Source of the DNA: Cyanobacteria bacterium FACHB-471
Lineage (GTDB): Bacteria; Cyanobacteriota; Cyanobacteriia; Elainellales; Elainellaceae
Direction: 5' to 3'
Length of the DNA: 64,000 nucleotides
Assembly: GCA_014695345.1 (NCBI GenBank)
Contig: JACJOC010000087.1
Span: 62,001-126,000, forward strand
The position numbers and the translations under genes are program-made. Below the pieces are notes generated by a model. That model searched no databases. It was not told where the DNA came from and saw nothing but the letters and a program-made list of their open reading frames with translations. The first letter of the stretch is position 1. Every line of letters begins with the position of its first letter. Positions 27,482 through 35,040 of this stretch are shown one piece after another.

Positions 27482-28162
27482 TTAAAAAGGCATCGGCTCA
27501 GGAGGAGGAGACGACTGGAGAAACTGAACGTAGTCTCGGTAAGACTGAGCTGAGTCCACTTCTCCCCGCTCTTCGTACAGGTCGGCTGCCCGCTCAAAAT
27601 CAGCGATCGCTGCTTCGGTATTCTCTCCTGTTGCGAGGTAAGCATTGCCGCGATCAATATAGGCAGAGGGCTCAGCCGGGTCAATCTCGATCGCTTCCCC
27701 AAAGGCGGCGATCGCCTCAGTAAAGCTGCCTGCTTGATATAGCGTTGTTGCTGAAGCGTAAGCTTGCTCGTACTCTGTCGCAGGATTCACTGTAACCGTG
27801 TATGCTCCACCATTTCCGGCAAAAGAGCGCACAATGACTCGGTACTCACCGTTGCTAGGTAAAGTTGCAATAATTCGAGAATTTAGGCTACCGCCGAAAT
27901 CATCGTTAAAGGCAATTTCTTGCTCACCCGGACCCACCAGGGCTAAGGTCGTATCGAAATCGGCGCTAGTCAGGTTGATGGTGACTGTTTGACCTTCAGT
28001 GCCCGAAAAAGTGTATTCGTTTTGGGCAGGTTGAATCGTGCCCTGCTGCCGAAAAATTTCATCAGCGTGAGCTTGACGGGGTAGCGCAAGTAGTGAGCCG
28101 CCAAAAGCAACCGTCATCGCCAGCATGAAACCTAGTTTTTTAGGTTGCAGCCATCTGTTCAT
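27482..28162 (-). CDS. Secreted PPC-domain and TPR protein, tandem paralogue
   Basis: 226 residues. Same plan as its neighbour: signal peptide ending ALPRQAHA, PPC-like domain (FSGTEGQTVTINLTSADFDTTLAL, RVIVRSFAGNGGAYTVTV), then TPR helices (QAGSFTEAIAAFGEAIEIDPAEPSAYIDRGNAY). The calcium-type acidic loop NDDFGG in the PPC domain is retained in both copies. The gene order and spacing (59 nt) suggest co-transcription. C-terminus is Pro-rich (SSPPPEPMPF). Confidence 0.86.
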   Translation of the reverse strand: MNRWLQPKKLGFMLAMTVAFGGSLLALPRQAHADEIFRQQGTIQPAQNEYTFSGTEGQTVTINLTSADFDTTLALVGPGEQEIAFNDDFGGSLNSRIIATLPSNGEYRVIVRSFAGNGGAYTVTVNPATEYEQAYASATTLYQAGSFTEAIAAFGEAIEIDPAEPSAYIDRGNAYLATGENTEAAIADFERAADLYEERGEVDSAQSYRDYVQFLQSSPPPEPMPF

Positions 28163-28539
28163 AAAAACGTACCTTCTGGTTGTGGATTCTGGAGTGTGGA
28201 TGAATGTGGACTTGAAGATAGCCCGGTTCTAGTTACTTCAACAGGAACTGAAGCATTTCCTGATAAATACCGCAGTATAAAGCAGTTCCCGGTTGACGAA
28301 TCAATATTTCTCGGATAAGCAATCTGAAGCTTTGTTGAGATGGCAATTTATTGTGCTGTGAAGGCGATCGCATATCGGACTCAAGATAGCCAAAACACTG
28401 CTCTACCAGCAGAAAGAGAAATACCCGGTAGATTACCGGGTATCAGGAACAGAAAAGAAATTACCTTGCAGCTAGCAACGCCCTAATAAGAGTGAATAGA
28501 CACTCACCCCACAAAGGTGAAAAATTCCTGCAAAACCTC
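28163..28539. other. Intergenic region, 377 nt
   Basis: Holds the promoter side of the PPC-TPR pair and the 3' end of the nucleotidase transcript. Apart from the hairpin at 28421-28443 I see no RNA gene. A 47-codon plus-strand frame at 28341-28484 overlaps that hairpin and looks fortuitous. Confidence 0.5.
28421..28443 (-). terminator. Terminator for the nucleotidase gene
   Basis: 10-bp perfect stem ATACCCGGTA / TACCGGGTAT with a 3-nt loop. Read on the minus strand it is followed by TTCTCTTTCT, about 100 nt after the stop of the nucleotidase gene. Confidence 0.65.
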
Positions 28540-30507
28540 TTAAGCTTTGCGCTTGCGCTGCCAGAGGGAACCTGCACCTAGCGCTCCAAACATTAGCATC
28601 GCCAGTGCAGAAGTGGGTTCTGGCACGGAGACACTTGGATCACCAGGTTCATCAGGTTCACCAGGTTCGCCAGGTTTACCGGGTTCGCCAGGTTCACTTG
28701 GCTCAGTCGGAATTTGATCCGTGGGAATTTCACCGACAAAGATGCGAGTGCTTGCATCTTCAGAATAGTCTTCTGCAGTAATTTCACCGCTCAGCACGCT
28801 GCTTACATAATCTTCAAGAGCTTGCTGGTAGGTAGTGCCCAAGTTGATAAAATCAGCACCACCAAAGGGATATTCATCCCCACCTCTAGCTAAGAAGTCG
28901 ATTGTTGCAATGGAAATGTTGGGTACGCCAGAGACAACTTGCCCGTCTTCCACAATCACAGTGCCGTCGTTCAAAATCACAGTTTTGACGCGTGTGCCAG
29001 TGGTTGTAATCTCACCTGTTACATCATCTGTAACCTGAGCTGTACCCGTTAGATCATAGGCAAACTTAAATCCAGAGATTTGGGCAAACCGTCCGTCTGT
29101 ATTTTCAACATTTGAAACAGCATTTTCCAGAATCAGTTTAAGTCGCTCTGCACTGACATCTGGCACGATGCTGACGAAGTTTGCAAACGGCAGAATGCTG
29201 AAAGTATCTAACTCTGTAAAATCACCTGCTGAGATGATGGAGTTGTTCCGAATGCCGCCTCCGTTCTGCAGAGCAATGGTAGGAGCCTCAACGCCAAAAT
29301 CATCTGCCAGGTCTGTGCCTGTTGCAAGTAGGGCGTCAGCAATCAGGTTGCCCAAGTTGGTTTCTTGGGTTCTTACTCCAGGTGTCCCAGCAGTGAAGTC
29401 GCCTCGCTGCCCGTTCAAGTCTACTTCGCTGGTTGCCAGAACGTTTTCTGCCAACGCTTCAACAGATTCCTGAACAGGCGCGATCGCCTCCGCTTGTACA
29501 CTGGGGTCAGGCGCAATCCCATCTTCTGCAAAAACACGAACAGGGCTACCGTTAAAGGAAACTACCTTCCCGGCATCGTCAAATTCAATCTCAAGTTGCC
29601 CAACATACTCATATCCTCCTGTCGTCGTGACTACAGGAATCGCATCACCATCAGCATTCGTTGCTTCTAACGGGAAAGGTCCAAAGGGTGCCGTGGTAGC
29701 GTCAGCAGGTAACAGAGGGTCGCCAGGATTTGCCAATAGTTCTTGACCGCCCCCAGAGACAATCACATCAATGCCGCTCAATTCTGAGGCAAGCGCTACG
29801 TCATTGTTAATAGACTGTAGCTGTGTCGTCAAAATGATTTTATTAACGCCTTGAGCTTCTAGAGCATTAATCTCTGCCTGCACTTCTGCGGCAACATCGT
29901 TAGGATTTTCGACAGTTACGTTTCGAGGACTGGAGATGAAGGGAAGTTCAGGCGTGATAGCTCCGATGATACCGATTCTCTCTCCGCCTTTTTCGACGAT
30001 TACGCTACTAGCAACTCGTCCTTGATCAACCAACGCTTGAAGCTGTGGTTCACCGCTGAAGTCCAAGTTTGCTGCTAAGAAGGGCACAGGAGTACTGAAC
30101 TGATCGCTACTGATGAAGTCAGCCAGGATTTCTGGTCCAAAATCAAAGTCGTGGTTGCCGAGGGCGATCGCATCGTAGCCAACTGCATCTAAGACAGCAG
30201 CGTCGTAAAACACGCCATCCTCAAGACTGGCATTGAAAGTTGTTCCTGGCAGAATGTTGTCGCCAGAGGCAATTGTGACGACTGCATCTGTGGTTGCGTT
30301 TGCTCTTAGCTGACTAATCAGCGTAGTAAATCGGGCAGCTCCTGCAATCTCACCATTGTCGCCAGCAGGCAAAAGCTTGGACTCAGCGTCATTGTTTTGC
30401 AGAAGCGTCAGTGTAAATGCCTGCGCCGGATCAGAACTCAGCAAACCGACCAGACTAATGACACCCGCAGTCAAAACTGAGGGTCTTATGAACTTGTAGA
30501 TAGTCAT
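28540..30507 (-). CDS. 5'-nucleotidase/metallophosphatase with PEP-CTERM anchor
   Basis: 655 residues. Signal peptide (LTAGVISLVGLLSSDPAQA), then a calcineurin-like metallophosphatase domain (LLQNNDAESKLL, ASGDNILPGT, AIALGNHDFDFGPE) and a 5'-nucleotidase C-terminal domain (ETNLGNLIADALL, ALQNGGGIRNN, LPFANFVSIV). A Pro/Gly/Glu linker of GEPGxPGEP repeats leads to VPEPTSALAMLMFGALGAGS..QRKRKA, a PEP-CTERM signal: VPEP, helix, then basic cluster. That implies export and processing by an exosortase. The expected activity is release of phosphate from nucleotides outside the cell, in line with the Pho-box-like promoter. A GGGAG ribosome binding site precedes the ATG. Confidence 0.93.
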   Translation of the reverse strand: MTIYKFIRPSVLTAGVISLVGLLSSDPAQAFTLTLLQNNDAESKLLPAGDNGEIAGAARFTTLISQLRANATTDAVVTIASGDNILPGTTFNASLEDGVFYDAAVLDAVGYDAIALGNHDFDFGPEILADFISSDQFSTPVPFLAANLDFSGEPQLQALVDQGRVASSVIVEKGGERIGIIGAITPELPFISSPRNVTVENPNDVAAEVQAEINALEAQGVNKIILTTQLQSINNDVALASELSGIDVIVSGGGQELLANPGDPLLPADATTAPFGPFPLEATNADGDAIPVVTTTGGYEYVGQLEIEFDDAGKVVSFNGSPVRVFAEDGIAPDPSVQAEAIAPVQESVEALAENVLATSEVDLNGQRGDFTAGTPGVRTQETNLGNLIADALLATGTDLADDFGVEAPTIALQNGGGIRNNSIISAGDFTELDTFSILPFANFVSIVPDVSAERLKLILENAVSNVENTDGRFAQISGFKFAYDLTGTAQVTDDVTGEITTTGTRVKTVILNDGTVIVEDGQVVSGVPNISIATIDFLARGGDEYPFGGADFINLGTTYQQALEDYVSSVLSGEITAEDYSEDASTRIFVGEIPTDQIPTEPSEPGEPGKPGEPGEPDEPGDPSVSVPEPTSALAMLMFGALGAGSLWQRKRKA

Positions 30508-30562
30508 GAAGTTTCTCCCTATCCGTGAATTTGCGGGAACCCTTCATGAAGCTATCGAGTTG

Positions 30563-30591
30563 AGGTTAAGTAGAGGTGTATTGAGGTTAAG
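30563..30591 (-). promoter_or_regulatory. Pho-box-like direct repeats upstream of the nucleotidase
   Basis: On the minus strand the octamer CTTAACCT occurs twice, at 30591-30584 and 30570-30563, with a weaker ATACACCT between them at 30581-30574, giving 10- and 11-nt periods. The cyanobacterial PhoB/SphR box is tandem PyTTAAPyPy(T/A) octamers spaced by 3 nt. The block ends 55 nt before the start codon. Confidence 0.62.
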
Positions 30592-30916
30592 CAAAGACCA
30601 AGAGATCAAGAATTTACTTAATCTTTATTCATCTATCCGTAGCTTTACTGCAACTTCACAAAAGTTGCTAGACATCCCCATAAACTCACTTGAAGCTCAA
30701 CTAATCGAGGCTGATCAAGTGTGTGGTCATTAGGCAGTGTTTAAAAACCTTTTGATTCTCCTTGACCCTCCTTAAAAAGGAGGGAACTAAACCGCTCAGA
30801 GTTCTCCTTGAAAGGGGGGAATTAAGGGGATCTTCAAGGTTAGGGCATTTACCCCAGGCTTTTAAAACAGGCCCTAGGGAGATTAGTATCAGGTACTCAT
30901 CACCACTGAGCCATAC
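30592..30916. repeat. Intergenic repeat-rich segment
   Basis: No gene seen. It contains the palindrome CCTCCTTAAAAAGGAGG (about 30770-30786), a related block CTCCTTGAAAGGGGGGAATT (about 30803-30822) and an inverted repeat TAGGGC/GCCCTA (30841-30846 and 30871-30876). Such CCTCC..GGAGG blocks are commonly dispersed in cyanobacterial genomes; this is from memory and was not searched. Confidence 0.5.
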
Positions 30917-31129
30917 TCAGTTGACTTTCCACCAGCCCAAACCAGGACCAAGGAATCGAACCACAACCCAGTAAGCAACCAAAAGACCAATCCCAACCCA
31001 TGCGCCACGGGTGCTGAGGTTGACAAATTGGCGGGCTTGACTCTTTTTGATCGGCAGCCACGAAAGGATATTCTCTTCCTGTCCGTACTTATCCCCCAAA
31101 GATTCCTTGCGGCGTTTTGCGTCTCCCAT
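30917..31129 (-). CDS. DUF2839 family protein
   Basis: 70 residues: MGDAKRRKESLGDKYGQEE at the N-terminus, LSWLPIKKSQARQFV, and a C-terminal membrane helix (GAWVGIGLLVAYWVVVRFL) ending GWWKVN. This is the compact DUF2839 pattern, which is nearly confined to cyanobacteria and plastids. The cytosolic, basic N-terminus and single C-terminal helix suggest a small tail-anchored membrane protein. Function unknown. An overlapping longer frame at 30889-31152 in another phase is not supported. Confidence 0.88.
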   Translation of the reverse strand: MGDAKRRKESLGDKYGQEENILSWLPIKKSQARQFVNLSTRGAWVGIGLLVAYWVVVRFLGPGLGWWKVN

Positions 31130-31276
31130 GTCTCTATCCCATCGAGTCTCACTAAACGTAGTCTGATGCTGATAATAACGTTTTGTCAGGAGCGATCGCC
31201 GTGAGTAAAGGGGGAATGAAAGTAAAGAAGTTTTGAGTTAATGCCAATTCCCTTGAATGCTGCCTATTCTGGAGCG

Positions 31277-32875
31277 CTAGTCAAACATGGAATAGTCTAG
31301 TTGAGTAAACAATCCAGGATCGACATAGTCGATACGGGCGAGGGGACTCAGGGCTGAAAGCACTTGATGTCCGTAGCTGCGATGGTTAACTCGGTTGTCG
31401 AGCAGAGCAACAACGCCCTGGGATTCACGCACAGGGGCGATCGCCCGCTGCAATTCGCTCAACGCTTCGGGCAAGAGATAAAGTCGGAACCAGTCCTGGC
31501 GATGCTTTTTGTAATAAGCCACTCGACCCGCCACCAGCGGTTCTTCCAAAGAGGGAATCGGTAATGTGGCAATCACCAGCAGATGAGGCGCAGGCAAGAC
31601 GGCTTGATTTTGTCGCCAAAATTCCCAACCCGTAACCAAAATGCCGTGATCGTCAAGGCAAGTTTTTTCAACTTGAACCCGTGAACCAAACTCGGCCGCT
31701 AATACTGAACCAACCTGAGCTTTCAGCGGTACATCGCCAATCAGTACAACGGTCAGACCTTGCCCGACCGTGCTGAGTCCTAGAAGCTCTCGCATCTCCT
31801 GCATCAGCGCAGGCTGGAAATGAGGGGTGTTGGGCATGGGCAGCCCATCAGGGAGGTAAAGCTGAATTAGCTCATTCTGGCGATCGGGTGAAAACTTGAT
31901 GCAGGTCAGATCTTCTAAACCAACGCGCTGCCGATACATAATTGCTTCTGGCTCTAAGTCCAGGGCACCGCCGATCAGCACGACAGGCTGTTTTGTCCAG
32001 ATGGGGGTTAATGCGGTCGCCACTTCTGCTGGACCACAGTGGAGAGAAAATTGACCTTGCCGTCTAGCAATTTCTGTCCAGGTGAATTGGTTTTCGGACT
32101 GCAAGCCTCGCCAGAAGTGATTCCAGGTTTCAGGCAGACAGCGCGATCGCCGCTCATTCTCCTTTTTCTTCTGCTCTGCGACCACACCATCCAGCCCAAT
32201 AGATGCCGCACTAGCAGTTTGTAAAGCTTCATGTAGCGAGTGCAAAATCCCCAGTTCTGGCGGTTCAACCAGATAGCAATTATGAGGATTAGCAGGATGC
32301 TGAAAGATCGAGCGCGTTAGCTGCACTCTGGCATCACGAATCAGTTCTGCCTGGTCAGGGCACGCCAGCATTAGTTGATCCCAATCCTGCGGCTGAATGT
32401 TGACGGTCAACAAATCGCGTGCCCAGATTTCTAAATCATCTACGCCGTCTAGAAGGGTGGGAATGCCATCGGGAAAGCGGCCCTGAGCAAACAGCCGATC
32501 GGTCAACCAGGACTGAGGAGAAGTCAGCAGCAGCCCTTCAAAATCTTTGCTGGGCCAGCGATCGCCCGTCTGAATTGCCTTATGAGTCGGAATCCACTGT
32601 CTCAGGCGCGGAATCTCAACCATCAGGAGCCGCTGCTGCACGGCTTCAGGTACCACCAAAATTGCAGAGCCTTGCCACAGCAGGGCAGGCATCAAGTAGC
32701 TAAGGCGGTAGCGCCCATGATAGCCAGAAGGAGTCCCCGCTTGAATCAACGCACTCCGCCCCAAGCGCAATGCACGGGCAACTAGCCGAGCCATCGTCAA
32801 ATGGTGCGGCCAATAGGGTTCGCCCTGCTCTCGCAGGAAAGCGCGGAGTTGCTGGTGGACTTCTACCTCAATCAC
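31277..32875 (-). CDS. DinG-like helicase homologue with degenerate ATPase motifs
   Basis: 532 residues, GTG start. The protein has the layout of a cyanobacterial DinG-type helicase family: MIEVEVHQQLRAFLREQG, an N-terminal RecA-like part, and a C-terminal helicase-like part (TGWEFWRQNQAVLPAPHLLVIATLPIP, LVAGRVAYYKKHRQDWFRLYLLPEALSELQRAIAPVRESQGVVALLDNR). Yet the Walker A position reads AGTPSGYHGRY (46-56) instead of GxGKT/S, and the motif II position reads LLDGVDDLE rather than DEAH. The final section keeps the conserved Arg-rich QRAIAPVR. I infer a protein that descends from DinG but may have lost nucleotide hydrolysis. Confidence 0.75.
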   Translation of the reverse strand: MIEVEVHQQLRAFLREQGEPYWPHHLTMARLVARALRLGRSALIQAGTPSGYHGRYRLSYLMPALLWQGSAILVVPEAVQQRLLMVEIPRLRQWIPTHKAIQTGDRWPSKDFEGLLLTSPQSWLTDRLFAQGRFPDGIPTLLDGVDDLEIWARDLLTVNIQPQDWDQLMLACPDQAELIRDARVQLTRSIFQHPANPHNCYLVEPPELGILHSLHEALQTASAASIGLDGVVAEQKKKENERRSRCLPETWNHFWRGLQSENQFTWTEIARRQGQFSLHCGPAEVATALTPIWTKQPVVLIGGALDLEPEAIMYRQRVGLEDLTCIKFSPDRQNELIQLYLPDGLPMPNTPHFQPALMQEMRELLGLSTVGQGLTVVLIGDVPLKAQVGSVLAAEFGSRVQVEKTCLDDHGILVTGWEFWRQNQAVLPAPHLLVIATLPIPSLEEPLVAGRVAYYKKHRQDWFRLYLLPEALSELQRAIAPVRESQGVVALLDNRVNHRSYGHQVLSALSPLARIDYVDPGLFTQLDYSMFD

Positions 32876-32977
32876 GAGCCTGGAGTTTTTCCACTAACGA
32901 ATGAACTTCATTGTGACACAAACCCTAAGACTCGCCATCCGCTACCATAAGTCCACCTGACTGAATGAGTGTATTCA

Positions 32978-33024
32978 GATTTTTGTGTAAATGTGGGCAG
33001 AATGCCCGCATTTACACAAAAATC
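32978..33024. repeat. 22-bp inverted repeat just upstream of tyrA
   Basis: Arms 32978-32999 and 33003-33024 (GATTTTTGTGTAAATGTGGGCA and its complement with one mismatch that can pair as G-U) with a 3-nt loop, ending 27 nt before the tyrA ATG. The T-run is at the 5' side and the A-run at the 3' side, opposite to a terminator. Confidence 0.75.
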
Positions 33025-33051
33025 AAATCAGTCTCACTGAATGGATTGGTT

Positions 33052-33903
33052 ATGAATATTGGGATTGTTGGGCTGGGTTTAATTGGCGGATCGCTAGCGT
33101 TGGATTTGCGGCATCAGCACACAATTTTAGGAGTCAGCCGTCGTCCTGAAACCTGTGAGCAGGCGATCGCCCGTCAAATCGTCGCTCACGCCAGTCCCGA
33201 CTTGGCACTCATGGCAAAAGCAGATGTAGTATTTCTTTGCACGCCACTGGGAGCAATCGAATCTACCGTGACGCAACTGCTCCCTCATCTTTCCTCCAGC
33301 ACCATCCTCACCGATGTAGGTTCGGTCAAGGGATCGGTGGTCGAGGCGATCGCCCCCCACTGGCAAAATTTCGTAGGCGGACACCCAATGGCAGGCACCG
33401 CCGAGAGTGGACTGAATGCGGCTCTGACAGGTTTATTCGTCAACCGACCTTACGTACTCACCCCGATCGACAGCACCCCCGCTAAAGCTGTAGAAACTGT
33501 GGCAGAACTGGCGCGATCGCTCCAAGCGCAGGTTTACCACTGTTCTCCTGAAGCTCACGATCGGGCAGTTGCCTGGATTTCTCACCTGCCTGTAATGGTC
33601 AGCGCTAGCCTGATTGCGGCCTGCTTGAGTGAATCCAGTGCAGAAGTCTTAGCTTTAGCTCAATCGATCGCTAGCTCCGGCTTTCGAGATACTAGCCGCG
33701 TTGGTGGCGGCAACCCAGAATTGGGCAGAATGATGGCGGAATACAACCAAGATGAATTGGTGCGATCGCTCCACGCCTACCGTCACCAGCTTAATCAGGT
33801 TATTACCCAAATCGAGCAGTCAGATTGGGATGCAGTGCAACAGCTACTCACTCAAACCCAAACCGCCCGTCCTCAGTTTTTGTCAGCCTCAGAAAAGGAA
33901 TAA
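33052..33903 (+). CDS. tyrA: Prephenate/arogenate dehydrogenase
   Basis: 283 residues from the ATG at 33052, since family sequence starts there: MNIGIVGLGLIGGSLALDLR (Rossmann GxGxxG). Later motifs are VVFLCTPLGAIESTV, the LTDVGSVKG segment, the catalytic His region GGHPMAGTAESG and PEAHDRAVAWISHLPVMVSASLI. Cyanobacterial enzymes of this type are usually NADP-dependent arogenate dehydrogenases making tyrosine, but substrate and cofactor choice are inferred. A plus-strand frame continues 29 codons upstream through the inverted repeat and is judged non-coding. Confidence 0.93.
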   Translation: MNIGIVGLGLIGGSLALDLRHQHTILGVSRRPETCEQAIARQIVAHASPDLALMAKADVVFLCTPLGAIESTVTQLLPHLSSSTILTDVGSVKGSVVEAIAPHWQNFVGGHPMAGTAESGLNAALTGLFVNRPYVLTPIDSTPAKAVETVAELARSLQAQVYHCSPEAHDRAVAWISHLPVMVSASLIAACLSESSAEVLALAQSIASSGFRDTSRVGGGNPELGRMMAEYNQDELVRSLHAYRHQLNQVITQIEQSDWDAVQQLLTQTQTARPQFLSASEKE

Positions 33904-33913
33904 CTTCTACAGC

Positions 33914-34474
33914 TCATGCAGTGCTGGAAGCAACTCCCTGTAGCTCGTCTAGTCGGGTCAGCACTTCAGTGCTGTGAATTGCTGGCTGCACGCCAATGTA
34001 GCGCTCCCGCAAAATGCCTTCTGGGTCAATTAAGTAGGTGTGCCGCAGCGAAACGTAACCCAGCCAGGAGCCGTATGCCTTACTAACTGCACCGTCCACG
34101 TCAGCCAACAGCGGGAACCGCAACCCCTCAGCGTCACAAAACTCAGCATGAGAATCGACATCATCGGCACTGATACCTAAAATCTGTGTATTCCTTTCCT
34201 GATACTGAGGTAGATCTTGCTGAAACCGACGCGCCTCCAGCGTACAACCGGACGTGAAATCTTTGGGATAGAAATAAACTACAACCCACTGCCCCCGGTA
34301 GTCCGATAGCGAGATCTCACCGTCACCTGTATTGGTTGGCAAAGTAAATTCTGGGGCAATCTGGTCGAGCGGTGGCTGCGTTCCGCCCAAAGCCAGGACA
34401 GATGGTGTAAAGCCGAGAGTGATTAGCGTGAAGCAACAAACAAAGAGAAGATGGAGCAGAAGGCGACGCGACAT
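33914..34474 (-). CDS. Peroxiredoxin Q/BCP family, exported
   Basis: 186 residues. A hydrophobic N-terminus (LLLHLLFVCCFTLITLGFTPSVLA) precedes the thioredoxin-like domain, so the enzyme is probably in the periplasm or thylakoid lumen. Motifs: PEFTLPTNTGDGEISLSDYRGQWVVVYFYPKDFTSGCTLE with peroxidatic Cys77, and a second Cys at 113 (HAEFCDAEG) that may resolve it. The BCP/PrxQ type usually has the second Cys five residues after the first; here position 82 is not Cys. It reduces peroxides with thioredoxin-type donors. Convergent with tyrA, 10 nt apart. Confidence 0.93.
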   Translation of the reverse strand: MSRRLLLHLLFVCCFTLITLGFTPSVLALGGTQPPLDQIAPEFTLPTNTGDGEISLSDYRGQWVVVYFYPKDFTSGCTLEARRFQQDLPQYQERNTQILGISADDVDSHAEFCDAEGLRFPLLADVDGAVSKAYGSWLGYVSLRHTYLIDPEGILRERYIGVQPAIHSTEVLTRLDELQGVASSTA

Positions 34475-35040
34475 GGGTAAGGGGTGAGCAAATCACAGCT
34501 GTGGGGTTAAGTTAACATAATTTTACAGAGATCTAGATGACTTCCACAGTTGATAAGTTTTTTAGAAGAAGTTGCGCGTTTGTTTGATCAACAACTGGGC
34601 TGATCTTCTAAGAAAGAGATAGAACTTACTTAGATGGCGATCGCCATGCCACAAACTCAGCCATCAGTTAATATCTTTAACACCGTGCATCTGCCACATA
34701 GCCGCACATACAGCAACCTCCAAAAGACTGGCGAGGATAAAAGAGGCTCGATCTGCCCAAATTCTCATAAGCCATCTCACAAATCATTTAGGGCTGCTAT
34801 AGTTTGTGAGATGAATCAGACCTTAAGTGAAAATGTGTTGCATTTCGCGCGCATAGTACCTGTTTCCAGAAGCTAGATATAAACTGAGTAACGATAGACT
34901 GCAACTCCTCATAGACTAAACTTCATCGCTTTAGAATCGAGGCAGTGTTAAGCCAAGTTACGTCAGCAACTTGATTTGATCAATTTGACTGAAGAAACTG
35001 AAAGTCTTTCAGCAAACTCGACAGTCCATGTATCTTCAGA
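34475..35040. other. Divergent intergenic region, 566 nt
   Basis: Between the peroxiredoxin and the giant Hsp70-like gene. An 80-codon plus-strand frame at 34634-34876 has no family resemblance and is not supported. There is an 11-bp inverted repeat CATCTCACAAA / TTTGTGAGATG (34773-34783 and 34803-34813, 19-nt spacer) that could be an operator or a hairpin. Confidence 0.5.

Noticed and set aside
28341-28484. 47-codon frame across the terminator hairpin
   Set aside because: Its codons run through the stem-loop and no homologue is apparent.
30889-31152. 87-codon frame overlapping the DUF2839 gene
   Set aside because: It is in a different phase from the clearly conserved DUF2839 protein.
34634-34876. 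80-codon plus-strand frame upstream of the giant gene
   Set aside because: No recognisable domain, no convincing Shine-Dalgarno and an unusual amino-acid composition.
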